From the NCBI GenBank assembly GCA_035578905.1, contig JAQJVL010000423.1:62001-126000 (forward strand): a stretch of DNA of 64,000 bases. Reading direction: 5' to 3'. Within the stretch, counting starts at the first letter, position 1. Each line of letters opens with the position of its first letter. Made by a program: the position numbers and the translations under genes. The notes beneath the pieces are model-generated. The model was not told the origin of the DNA. It did no database searches and worked only from the letters and a program-made list of their open reading frames with translations. Shown here one piece after another: positions 20,661-32,169 of this stretch. This DNA comes from Stictocephala bisonia (Eukaryota > Arthropoda > Insecta > Hemiptera > Membracidae).

Positions 20661-22080
20661 AATGAAGCCAAGAGTTCAATGGGGGTTGGGGGCGAAGCCC
20701 CCAACGAGCGAAGCGAGTAATATCTATATAGCCGCATGTGTACTGACTCACTCAAGTATGCAGTACTCTAGCTTTTACCCAGGAACCGACAGGAAAATTC
20801 CGAAAACTAAAGATTTTTAATTTTTAACTCCCAAAAAATAAAAATGGTGGACGGGAATTTTGAATTATGTGCAGAGGTTTATTTACGGCTTGATTGTGGG
20901 CAAACCGTTGGTTGTAGAGCAAATCTGACACCATAGTCCACATTTTTAATTAAATTTTCTACAATTTTCGTCAGATAACATTTTTTGTATTTTATCTAAT
21001 ATTTTCGCAAAAAATCGTTAATTTTCACATTTCATTCAAAAAATTTGTATTTTAATGCATTATTACGATAATTTAAAAACTTAAACCCCTACACACTACT
21101 TTCTGTTACTAATTTGTTATCAAAACCACTATGAAATTCGATTTTTCACTGTTCATAATCTAGAAAAATTTCAAAATGACTAAAGTGAAAACGCTGACCT
21201 GTTTGCGGAGTAGAGGTTTTTGTTTTACTGAAACTGTAATTTTTAGTTTGGTTAACATTGAATTAAATATTCAAAGGAAGAATAAAATTCTGCACAATAA
21301 GTGCTATATATAATTTTGTGGTACATACTATAGTTTCCTCAGAAAATTTTGGTAAACTTGAGTTTTTTTTTAAAACATCTGATATTTTGGAATAGTTACT
21401 CCCATTTAAGCATGATTTTAAGGAGCTAGGTAAACTCATAACCCTACACACTATTTTTTATCCTTTAGTACTTTGTTATCAAACTGCTATAAACTTTGAT
21501 TTTCACTTTTCATAACCTAGAAAAGATTCAAAATGGATGAAGTGAAATTCCTGTATTGTTTGCAGAGTTGAAGTTTTTGTTTTACTGAAGCTGTAACATT
21601 TAGTTTAGATGGCATTTAATGAAATGTTCAACCTAAAACTTAAATGCTGTACAAAGTGTGTTTTTGTGGTACATACAATAGTTTCTCGCAGAAAGTCAGT
21701 AAAGTTAAGTTTTGTCGAAACATGTGATTTTTTTGGAAGAGTTCCTCCTATTCAATCATGATTAAAAGAAGCCAGAAACGTACAACCTTATATACTATTT
21801 ACTTCACATTTCCTGTTAATAAAATGCTATACAATTTTATTATAGACGAAAAAACACCTACCTGTTTGCACAGTTGAGGTTTTTATTTTACAGAATCTAT
21901 AATATTTAGTTTGGATAATATATAATAAAATATTCAAATTAACATTTAAATTCTGTACGAAAGGTGTCATATACACTTATCTGATGTATTCAATAATTTC
22001 CTCACAAAAGTTGATAAAGTTGAGTCTTTTGTCAACAAATATAATTTTTTGAATATACTCTCCCACTTAAGGCTATGTGT

Positions 22081-22375
22081 GTTTTTTCACGTGGTAAAGT
22101 AGCTTGAATTCCTGCTGCTTAAAATCACGCCACGATACCTGGCCACACCACACGTGAAAACCTGTAGTATTCACAGATTGTCTTTGTTAAAGAGGACGTA
22201 CAAGCAAGTAAACATGAATCCAATTAAAATAGATAAAAAAAAAAAAAAATACAGTAAATGCTTTGTGTGCGTTGATAGCTGTTAGGCGTCGTCGATCTCG
22301 CTGTCGCAAGAAAATATATTGAACTCATCCAATTGTGAGTGACAGATTAACGAAGGGAAAAGTGTCCTTATAAAT
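22081..22375. other. Spacer before the hAT pseudogene
   Basis: Contains an imperfect inverted pair (GTTTTTTCACGTGGT near 22090 and ACCACACGTGAAAAC near 22148). Probably the 5' end or leader of the following hAT element, whose left terminus I cannot fix. Confidence 0.3.
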
Positions 22376-24432
22376 AATACTCTTAAGAAATTCTGAAAAA
22401 GGCATAAGTAACTGGAAGAAGATAGAGGAAAAATTAGAAAAGCATGCGTCCAGTGAAAGTCACTTATTTTCCATGGCGAAGTGGCATAACTATAGAAAGC
22501 CAAAGGATACAATTGCTTCAGAAATATCACCATCTCATAACGAGCTTATTTCTGAAAAACGTGAATATTTTAAGCAAATTTTGGACCTTTTGTTATTTTT
22601 GGCCAAACAAGGAATGCCTTTTCATGGACATGATGAAAAAGAAACATCAGGCAACAAGGGAAATTATTTAGAGTTATGTGAATTATACTCAAAATAAGAT
22701 ACTAAAATCAAAGGAAAATATGAACGATATTTCAATTTAACAAGTCATGACTTTAAAAACGAAATTTTCGAAATTGTTACTGAAGAGGTTTTAAGTACAA
22801 TAGTAAATGAGGTAAACGAATCTGGATTTTATGCCTTAATGATCGATAAAGCAAAGTCATACAGAGTTCAACAATTGTGTATTTGTATAAGATATTTGTT
22901 TGAATCAGAAATTAAAGAAAGATTGCTAACAATGAGGATGTTTCTCTAGATCGTAGTGCTGAGTCCTTAGCAAATATTATTTTGAACTACCTTAAGGAAG
23001 TATGTATAACTGCTACTTTAATAGGTCAATCACATCATGGCGCGAGTGTAATGTGCGGATAAAGAATGGGCTACAGAAAATCATCAGGGATACCCATTCT
23101 CTCGCCATGTATTTGCACTGTTTAGCACATAAGGTTAATTTGGTTCTTGTAAACTTTTGTGAAAGCAATAACTACAGTTGTTTCTTCTTTAATGTGATGC
23201 AGTCACTATATGAGTTTTTTTCAAACACTGATATGCATGCGGAATACAACATACTGCAAGAGGAGCTACAGATCAAAGTCCCAGGCCCACATGAGATCCA
23301 CAAATTAAGTGAAACTAGGTGGTCATGTAGGGCTACTGCTGTCCAATCTGTTAACAGAAATTTTGATGCAATTCGTGCGGTCCTCAAAAAGATTGCTAAT
23401 GATCTAAGGAATTCAGTCTCCTCAGGCCAAAGGATTACTGGCTTCAATTACATCCATAGACTTTGTAGTATGTTTAATATTTTTATTGGAGTGTTTAACT
23501 GATATAAATATCCTCAGTAAAGCGCTTCAGAAGGAGGACTCTTGCATAGCAAGATGTGTGAAAGCAGCAGGAGCAATTATTATGAATCTCGAGTCAAAAA
23601 GAAGTGAAAATGCCTGGGAGAAAAAGTAGAATGAAGTAATGGAGTATTCAAGGATTCACGAACTACATTTATTCCCTGAAAATATTTGCATCACAACACA
23701 ATCCAATGAGACTACCACAACATCTCGTTCCTTGGAAAAAGAAAGTCATTCGACTTCAAGTTCACATATTGTGCCCAAACGTCGATGAGTTATTTCAAAA
23801 ACTCTTAATGAATATTTTGTAATGTCTACTGTTGGACAGTCAAGAGGAGTCGATAAAGAGAGTTTGAGTGATAACAGTGAAGTGAACAGCAAGGTACAGT
23901 ACCGTTGTGACCTTTATTACCCAATACTTGATATTTTGATCAGTGAACTCAAAAGAAGGTTTGCCGGTGAAGCAATGGAAGTAGCAAATGCGAGTGAAGA
24001 GTTCCTTTGCCTCAATGTAGAGAAATCTGAATAGTTTATACAGAAATATCCAGTGCCTGGATTGAACCAAACTATGCTCATATCAGAAATGAGCATCCTA
24101 CGGAGCGTTCTCGAGTCAGATGGTATCAACCCCAAAGAAATACCGCTTAAAGAGTTGGTTAAAATATTAAAAGAACTGGTTTTAATTCAAGATGATATTT
24201 ATCCCAATTACAAAGATTCCCTTTTTAAGATTTGACTTACCCTTCCATCTAATTGTGCTACTTGTGAACGATCGTTTTCGACAATGAGAAGAATTAAGCA
24301 ATGGCTTGGGTCATCCATGGGCCAAGAACGTTTCTCCAATTTGGCTGTCATTTATTCAGAATCTGATTTAGTAAAAAGCCTCAACTTGGATAAATATGCA
24401 AAAAAAGGAAATGGAAAATTGCCTCTTATTTA
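22376..24432 (+). pseudogene. hAT transposase pseudogene, ZMYM1/TTF-zinc-finger type
   Basis: Pieces of a hAT transposase follow in order on the plus strand: the end of a TTF-type zinc finger (NWKKIEEKLEKHASSESHLF in mixed frames), LLLFLAKQGMPFHGHDEK (22563-22640), the DUF4371-like core, IGQ.YDGASVMCG (the region of the second catalytic Asp), YLHCLAHKVNLVLVNF, and LSETRWSCRATAV. The C-terminal dimerisation block is LTLPSNCATCERSFSTMRRI (24237-24296), ending near 24432. Many stops and shifts make it non-functional. The order and spacing match the 51.1-53.2 kb hAT, but the sequences are well diverged. The 3' end is probably near 24786, where CTCCGCCCATGGCTG resembles an inverted CAG..GGCGGAG terminus. 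Confidence 0.85.
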
Positions 24433-24786
24433 ATTATTAATAAAGGAGTGCTAATATTGTAGTGCTAATGTGTTAATATAAGGGTTAGATTGCTTGACAA
24501 TATGAGACCGTTCTATTGTAGTAAGTAAATATGTATATACCTGGTTTATATTGCTATAAAACTAATATTATGTTTATGTTTGATAAAAATAAACATCAAT
24601 TTTATGTTCTGAGTTTAAATATTTTTCATTCGAAAAAGGTACCTAAATGTCATGTTTTTAAGCTGCAATTTTTAAAAATGTCCCCCAGACCCCCCGGAAA
24701 AAGTAGGATACAGGAAATTTAATGCATGGTAAACTTGTTACTTGTGCCCCCCCCCAACATACAAGAACTAACTCCGCCCATGGCTG

Positions 24787-27700
24787 CATGTATACAGGTG
24801 AGAGGGAGGGTTTTCACCACTGTTAGTGTATCGTTGGGTAGTATGGTAATCATCACTACTGTACGTATATAGGTGGGTTGTTGGGTCATCACCACTGTTT
24901 GTGTATGGTTGGGTAGGATGGTAATCATTACTGCTGCATGTTTACGGATGAGAGGGAGGGTCTCCACCACTGTTAGTGTATCGTTGGGTAGTATGGTAAC
25001 CATCACTACTGTATATATTTGGGTGGGTTGTTGGGTCATCACCACTGTTTGTGTATGGTTGGGTAGGATGGTAATCATTACTGCTGCATGTTTACGGATG
25101 AGAGGGAGGGTCTCCACCACTGTTAGTGTATCGTTGGGTAGTATGGTAACCATCACTACTGTATATATATGGGTGGGTTGTTGGGTCGTAACCACTGTTT
25201 GAGTATAGTTGGGTAGGGTGGTAATCACCACTACTGTATGTATATGAGTGTGAAGGAGGGTCATGACCACTGTTTGTGTATGAGTGGGTAGTATGGTAAC
25301 CATCACTACTGTATATATATATATATGGGTGGGTTGTTGGGTCATCACCACTGTTTGAGTATAGTTGGGTAGGGTGGTAATCATCACTACTGTATGTATA
25401 TGAGTGTGAAGGAGGGTCATGACCACTGTTTGTGTATGAGTGGGTAGTATGGTAACCATCACTACTGTATATATATGGGTGGGTTGTTGGGTCATCACCA
25501 CTGTTTGTGTATGGTTGGGTAGGATGGTAATCATTACTGCTGCATGTTTACGGATGAGAGGGAGGGTCTCCACCACTGTTAGTGTATAGTTGGGTAGTAT
25601 GGTAACCATCACTACTGTATATATCTGGGTGGGTTGTTGGGTCGTAACCACTGTTTGAGTATAGTTGGGTAGGGTGGTAATCATCACTACTGCATGTATA
25701 TGAGTGTGAAGGAGGGTCATGACCACTGTTTGTGTATCGTTGGGTAGTATGGTAACCATCACTACTGTATATATATGGGTGGGTTGTTGGGTCATCACCA
25801 CTGTTTGAGTATAGTTGGGTAGTGTGGTAATCATCACTACTGTATGTATATGAGTGTGAAGGAGGGTCATGACCACTGTTTGTGTATGAGTGGGTAGTAT
25901 GGTAACCATCACTACTGTATATATATGGGTGGGTTGTTGGGTCATCACCACTGTTTGAGTATAGTTGGGTAGGGTGGTAATCATCACTACTGTATGTATA
26001 TGGGTGGGTTGTTGGGTCATAACCACTGTTTGAGTATAGTTGGGTAGTATGGTAACCACCACTACTGTATATATATGGGTGGGTTGTTGGGTCATAACCA
26101 CTGTTTGAGTATAGTTGGGTAGTGTGGTAATCATCACTACTGTATGTATATGAGTGTGAAGGAGGGTCATGACCACTGTTTGTGTATGAGTGGGTAGTAT
26201 GGTAATCATCACTACTGTATGTATATGAGTGTGAAGGAGGGTCATGACCACTGTTTGTGTATGAGTGGGTAGTATGGTAATCATCACTACTGTATGTATA
26301 TGAGTGTGAAGGAGGGTCATGACCACTGTTTGTGTATGAGTGGGTAGTATGGTAATCATCACTACTGTATGTATATGAGTGTGAAGGAGGGTCATCACCA
26401 CTGTTTGTGTATGAGTGGGTAGGGTGGTAATCATTACTACTGTATGTATCTGTGAGTGTGAAGGAAGGTCATGACCACTGTTTGTGTATGAGTGGGTAGG
26501 GTGGTAATCATTACTACTGTATATATATGGGTGGGTTGTTGGGTCATGACCACTGTTTGTGTATGAGTGGGTAGAGTGGTAATCATTACTACTGTATGTA
26601 TCTGTGAGTGTGAAGGAGGGTCATGACCACTGTTTGTGTATGAGTGGGTAGGGTGGTAATCATTACTACTGTATGTATCTGTGAGTGTTAAGGAGGGTCA
26701 TGACCACTGTTTGTGTATGAGTGGGTAGGGTGGTAATCATTACTACTGTATGTATCTGTGAGTGTGAAGGAGGGTCATGACCACACTGTTTGTGTATGAG
26801 TGGGTAGGGTGGTAATCATTACTACTGTATGTATCTGTGAGTGTGAAGGAGGGTCATGACCACTGTTTGTGTATGAGTGGGTAGGGTGGTAATCATTACT
26901 ACTGTATGTATATGAGTGTGAAGGAGGGTCATGACCACTGTTTGTGTATGAGTGGGTAGGGTGGTAATCATTACTACTGTATGTATCTGTGAGTGTGAAG
27001 GAGGGTCATGACCACTGTTTGTGTATGAGTGGGTAGGGTGGTAATCATTACTACTGTATATATATGGGTGGGTTGTTGGGTCATCACCACTGTTTGTGTA
27101 TGAGTGGGTAGGGTGGTAATCATTACTACTGTATGTATCTGTGAGTGTGAAGGAGGGTCATGACCACTGTTTGTGTATGAGTGGGTAGGGTGGTAATCAT
27201 TACTACTGTATGTATCTGTGAGTGTGAAGGAGGGTCATGACCACTGTTTGTGTATGAGTGGGTAGGGTGGTAATCATTACTACTGTATATATATGGGTGG
27301 GTTGTTGGGTCATCACCACTGTTTTTGTATGAGTGGGTAGGGTGGTAATCATTACTACTGTATGTATCTGTGAGTGTGAAGGAGGGTCATGACCACTGTT
27401 TGTGTATGAGTGGGTAGGGTGGTAATCATTACTACTGTATGTATCTGTGAGTGTGAAGGAGGGTCATGACCACTGTTTGTGTATGAGTGGGTAGGGTCGT
27501 AATCATTACTACTGTATATATATATGGGTGGGTTGTTGGGTCATGACCACTGTTTGTGTATGAGTGGGTAGGGTGGTAATCATTACTACTGTATATATAT
27601 ATGAGTGTGAAGGAGGGTCATGACCACTGTTTGTGTATGAGTGGGTAGGGTGGTAATCATTACTACTGTATATATATATGGGTGGGTTGTTGGGTCATCA

Positions 27701-28072
27701 CCACTGTTTGTGTATGAGTGGGTAGGGTGGTAATCATTACTACTGTATATATATGAGTGTGAAGGAGGGTCATGACCACTGTTTGTGTATGAGTGGGTAG
27801 GGTGGTAATCATTACTACTGTATATATATGGGTGGGTTGTTGAGTCATGACCACTGTTTGTGTATGAGTGGGTAGGGTGGTAATCATTACTACTGTATGT
27901 ATCTGTGAGTGTGAAGGAGGGTCATGACCACTGTTTGTGTATGAGTGGGTAGGGTGGTAATCATTACTACTGTATGTATCTGTGAGTGTGAAGGAGGGTC
28001 ATGACCACTGTTTGTGTATGAGTGGGTAGGGTGGTAATCATTACTACTGTATGTATCTGTGAGTGTGAGAGT
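24787..28072. repeat. 3.3-kb minisatellite, 75-bp dimeric unit
   Basis: About 44 units, mostly 75 bp (range about 72-78). Each unit is made of two related halves of 36-39 bp. One half carries GGTAATCATCACTACTGTAT and the other GGGTCATGACCACTGTTTGT; a variant half carries GGGTGGGTTGTTGGGTCAT. The plus strand is G+T-rich. The left half has more variant types and the right half is more homogeneous, as expected from recent unequal exchange. Because the unit is often a multiple of three, long stop-free frames arise (for example 24719-26434 on the minus strand). These are by-products and not genes. Confidence 0.95.
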
Positions 28073-28698
28073 AATCACCAATGTTTTTTGTTTGATGATT
28101 ATCCATAAACCGAGAATAAAATGATATTTTTAAGTGTTACATAGCAAATACTGAAACAAAATAAGTATTATATAGTTTTTATTGAAATGCAATTAATAGA
28201 CAAATATAATAAACTCTCTTTATAACAATAAAAATAAACATGTTTTATTTAATCCGTTTACATTTTTTATGCCTTTCTCATATTTAATTAAAAGGAATGT
28301 AAAAGTAACAATAACACATGTTTGATTACAGAGGGTCACTCAATCCTTCTAATTATGAATGACAAGGAACTGTTATAATACTGATATGAATATATTGATT
28401 GTTTTAATAATAAATTATAATGTTTAATGGTTCATATGGATGTGCAGTAAAAGCTTTTCATAAGTGTAAACTTTCAAATTAGTTTCAAGACACTTTATTT
28501 ATAATATATTATTTGAAATAAAATCAGATAATTTGAAATTAACCACACCTTCAAGACAGTTTAAGTACTATAAATCTAGTCTGAAAAACACTTTTAATGT
28601 ATTATTCATTTTAATTTGAACATTATATATTCTTAATTTCATATTTTACAATTTGTAATAATATTTGTCCTTTATAATAAACAATTCATGCATCACCA
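28073..28698. other. No recognised gene or repeat
   Basis: AT-rich spacer between the minisatellite and the piggyBac-type element, with no coding signal. Confidence 0.4.
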
Positions 28699-28702
28699 TT
28701 AA

Positions 28703-29698
28703 CACATTCGCTACGGGTGATGCCTTACATCGTCAGGGCAGTCGGTGCATGCAAGCTGATGATGCCTTGCGTAGTCATTAGGTAATTTAAATTGTGCAAT
28801 GCGTGATTCTAGCATTTTAATATATTGGTTTCTTTTTATAAACCGTTCTCTTTAGATTAAACTGTAATCCATTGTACATATTAATGATTTATATACATAT
28901 GTAAATATGTATGGACTTCCATACACAATGGTTTTGATGACGCACAGTGGTTTTAACCCACCCCTACACGTTCAGTGGTAGTGATATTTCCACAGTGATC
29001 TATACCACTGTACATATATGGTTGGGTGAGTGAGTTTATACCATTTTACGTGTATGGATGGGTGGGTGGGTCTATACCACTGTACGTGTATGGGCGGGTG
29101 GGTGGGTCTATGCTATTGTACATATGGATGGGTGAGTGAGTTTATACCACATATGTCATTGAGTTTATACCACATATGTCATTGAGTTTATACACATACG
29201 GTGGTATTGACCCACCCATACACATACAGTGGTGATTTTGAAGTGTACTTTATGTAAATTTTTGTAAATGTAAATTTATGTAAATTGAAGTGTAAATGTA
29301 AATGAAGTGTTTAGTGTGTATATTTATTATTATTAGTGTTTTGTTTTTAACGTGGCTGGACCATCTAGACTAGCTGTTATTTACCAAAATGTTACTACCA
29401 GTTAGTCAGTAGACAGTGATTTAGAGTTTGATGATATAACGGGAGATTTAGATTTGTTTATTACGGCTTCTGATAATGAATAAATAGACTGGAATAGAAT
29501 GAACCGGTGGGTTGAAGGGGATTAAATATGTAAATCCCTAACAAATGAACTAATCAAAATATTGCATGGATTACACATGTAAAAATTTTACCTGTCACTA
29601 TGCTAAAATATGTCAACGTGCGGCCGTGGTGCAGGCCAGGGGGAAGGCAGCGCCGCACTGCACGATATGCTACTCCATGCACCGTCACAGCGAATGTG
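28703..29698. mobile_element. Internally deleted piggyBac-type element (CACATTCGCTRCG family) carrying a minisatellite
   Basis: TTAA (28699-28702), then CACATTCGCTACGGGTGATG; at the right CACAGCGAATGTG, then TTAA (29699-29702). The 996-bp interior contains a minisatellite block (28958-29235). It also contains a plus-strand acidic frame, AGPSRLAVIYQNVTTS...DLEFDDITGDLDLF...WNRMNRWVEGD (about 29353-29524, two stops), which resembles the acidic N-terminus of piggyBac transposases. The catalytic core is absent. The same terminal family is found at 41576-42324. Confidence 0.8.
28958..29235. repeat. Minisatellite block inside the piggyBac-type element
   Basis: Units of about 38-40 bp such as GTACGTGTATGGGCGGGTGG plus GTCTATACCACT, with an inverted stretch at the right end (GGTGGTATTGACCCACCCAT). 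Related by motif to 24787-28072, 31275-31385 and 61995-62095. Confidence 0.7.
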
Positions 29699-29702
29699 TT
29701 AA

Positions 29703-30300
29703 TAGATATTTCAGACTTATGTGTTGTAATCCTTACTTTGAGAATACAGTGCACTGACGTCATAAATACAATAACAGTTAAATTATTATTAAATTATTCC
29801 AAAAAAAATTGTTGCATTAATTGCAAATTGTGACAAATGGTACAACGAGCAGTTTTTCTGTATATCATACACTGGAACTGTTGTAACAGAACATTCCATT
29901 TCTGAGTAGTTATTTTATTTGCTTCATATTACTCAATAAAAAATATAACAAAAGTAAAAAACTCTATTCACAGTTAAAACAAAAATGAAAACAATAAGAG
30001 TAATAAAAATAAATTAAATAAAATCTATAACTAAACATGGCCTATGTGTAGTAGAAGGAAACAAAATCTACATCACTATTTGAGCCAAACATTAATTTTA
30101 GTTTGTCATGGCAAATAAACATCTAATGCTATCTTTCATAAACAACTAAAGTTATTCATAAACTATTTTAGAATTTATACTACAGTATGTTAAGGATTTT
30201 AATTTTATAATCTTTTTTATAGAACAAGTTATTTTCTTACAACTGTACACACTTCGCTTACGTTAATTATAAAAAAAGTCTTTTATTCACTGGTTAATAC
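29703..30300. other. No recognised gene or repeat
   Basis: AT-rich spacer between the piggyBac-type element and the mariner. Confidence 0.4.
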
Positions 30301-30302
30301 TA

Positions 30303-31200
30303 CGAGGTACAGTCAAAAAGTTCCTGGAGTTGATGTCCATAGACACACAGCGTCATTGCCAGTGGGAATTTCATTGTCTATTAGCTAGTAATATTCCTGG
30401 AGAAGGGATATGGGTAGCGTGAGTATCATTCAGCCTCCGATGTTCCCCCGTGCAAAGAGTTTTTCGTGTTTACATTGTCACTTTTTGAAAATTTATTTAA
30501 AGAACAGCTAAAAAACACTAAATGTTGTGTTTTATCTCAAAGGTTAACTTTAAAGACACTTAAAATGTTCGGAAATGCATACGGATTTGAGGCGATGAAG
30601 AAAAGCCAATTTTACGAATGGCACAAACGTTTTCGTGAAGGTTGCTTAACATTGAAGATGACTCTCGTAGTGAACGCCTTTTGACTGGAACCACAGCTGT
30701 TGCAATGCAAACGATTGATAAAATCGCATATAAGGTAAATTTATTCACACAAAATTTCTTTTTGGTGCTTACGAGATGCCATTAGGTGGAAATGGCCTGA
30801 AAATAAGCAGAGAACAATTGGATTTTACTGCATACTATACCCCTGCACATTGATCCCTGTTAGTACATAACTTCCTAGTCAAGCTCCGCATTTCCACGCT
30901 AGAACACCCTCCTTACTTGCCTGACGTAATACCAGCCGATTTGATCCTGCTCACATGTTGAAAACATCAACCAAAGGGAAACGATTTGCAGGTGCTAAAG
31001 CTGCTAGAAAAAATGTGACAAAAGTATTGAAATCCATTTTAAAATATAAGCGTAAAAAGTGTTTTGAACATCTGTATGACCGTAGGGACAAGTGAACTGG
31101 TGTAGGAGGAGAGTATTTTAAAGTAAAATAGGTTTATAAGTTTTTATCTTTGTCCAATAAACATATTTCAACTAATTGGGAACTTTTTGACTATACCTCG
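30303..31200 (+). mobile_element. Internally deleted, dead mariner element
   Basis: Terminal inverted repeats CGAGGTACAGTCAAAAAGTT (left) and the inverse of CGAGGTATAGTCAAAAAGTT (right) are each flanked by the TA target dinucleotide (30301-30302 and 31201-31202). The 898-bp length is short of the usual 1.3 kb. The transposase N-terminal part is recognisable at 30540-30680 (AYGFEAMKKSQFYEWHKRFR, the helix-turn-helix region). The C-terminal part is recognisable near 30835-30965 (TPAH, then SLLVHNFL and HPPYLPDV). The central catalytic section is deleted and the rest is full of stops. Confidence 0.9.
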
Positions 31201-31274
31201 TACATATATTTATCAAGTTGCAGATTTAGCAATATTTTCATAAAAAAATAAAGTCGGTCTGGCTTCTTATTGAG

Positions 31275-31385
31275 TCAATATATTGACTCACCCATATACC
31301 TACAACGGATACTGTGGTATTGACTCATCCACCTAATACACGTACTACGTTTACAGTGGTATTGATCCTCCTGACTACTATACAC
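31275..31385. repeat. Short minisatellite remnant
   Basis: Two to three degenerate units (TGTGGTATTGACTCATCCAC, ACAGTGGTATTGATCCTCC), in the inverse orientation to the main units at 28958-29100. Confidence 0.5.
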
Positions 31386-31684
31386 CACTTCGTACCAATC
31401 CGTACAAGGTATTGTAAAGAATTAATTAATATAATGTATACTGACTTATCAAACACCACTCAATTAGCAGCAAGAAATACAATCATTTTTGACAATATAA
31501 CCTAATAGATAACAACTAAACCCCCTTTTAAACATGTTCCTGATACAAGTTTTAATGATCTGCCAAATATTTATGGTCATATAATCCACATGAGGTAAGC
31601 AAGATTTCCTAAAACAATAACTTATTTTTTGTTTACTCTAGCAATATAAAATTTAATTACAATTATTGGTTGTAATTAAAACAA

Positions 31685-32165
31685 ATAAGGAATTACAGAA
31701 ACCAAACCAACATTAGTATTTGATTTAAATAAAAATATGAGAGGGGTTGATAAGGAGAATCAATTTTACATAGTTTCATTTTAAAAGGAATCGAGGTCAT
31801 AAGTGGTACGTAAAGTTTTTCAGAAGAATTTTCACCATAGGAATGCTTAATTCATAGATTATCAGGAAGAAATACCTAAAGAAAACCATTCATTTGTCAG
31901 GCTACAGCTTGGAAAGAAAGTCATAGTTTAAAAAAATATGGACCTGGAGAGAAGTGGGCAGTGTACAGAGCTGTTCTTTAATTGAACCTCGCCTTAAGGT
32001 TTACTGAGGCATTTATTACTTTTTTTTTTTTGAAAAAATTCCACCATCAGAAAAGAAAGAGAGACCAAAAAAAAGTTGTCATGTATGTTCCAGGAAAGAC
32101 TCATCCTATTTGTGCCCAGCCTCCAAGGCAAGACTGCCTAGCTTCAAACATTATAACACAAAAGT
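31685..32165 (+). pseudogene. piggyBac transposase C-terminal fragment
   Basis: The plus strand encodes TKPTLVFDLNKNMRGVDKEN (about 31705-31764), the conserved block around the last catalytic Asp of piggyBac transposases (NM.GVD..DQ). Next, in shifted frames, come HKWYVKFFRRIFTIGMLNS and finally RPKKSCHVCSRKDSSYLCP, the C-terminal cysteine-rich zinc-binding domain, with a degraded end. Stops and shifts are frequent. No TTAA-flanked ends were found around it, so it is a fragment. It shows that autonomous piggyBac copies once existed in this lineage. Confidence 0.75.
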
Positions 32166-32169
32166 AAAT

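Larger units (their letters stand above)
17842..22080. mobile_element. Composite repeat: ~330-bp modules and opposed minisatellite arrays in a foldback arrangement
   Basis: A module of about 330 bp contains TTGAGGTTTTTGTTTTACTG, CTGTAACATTTAGTTTGGAT and GTACATACTATAGTTTCCTC. It occurs inverted at about 17842-18180 and direct at about 19130-19460, 21130-21440, 21470-21780 and 21790-22075. A second module (GTGGACGGGAATTTTGAATT; GGGCAAACCGTTGG) occurs inverted at 18180-18600 and direct at 20700-21090. It ends in GCGGCTATATAGATATTA and ACTCGCTTCGCTC on the left, with the inverse on the right. Between them are minisatellite arrays facing each other. There is no open frame of note. The whole behaves like a large foldback element with tandemly amplified ends. 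Confidence 0.65.

Noticed and set aside
24873..25202. Plus-strand frame in the same array
   Set aside because: Also a by-product of the repeat unit.
24719..26434. 571-codon open frame on the minus strand
   Set aside because: It lies inside the minisatellite and exists because most units are 75 bp, a multiple of three. The peptide is only repeat translation (TVVMTLLHTHIH-type), with no domain.
29554..29833. Overlapping frames on both strands at the right end of the 28703-29698 element
   Set aside because: A Cys-rich plus-strand reading was considered as a piggyBac zinc-binding tail, but the cysteine spacing did not fit and the frame runs through the terminal repeat.
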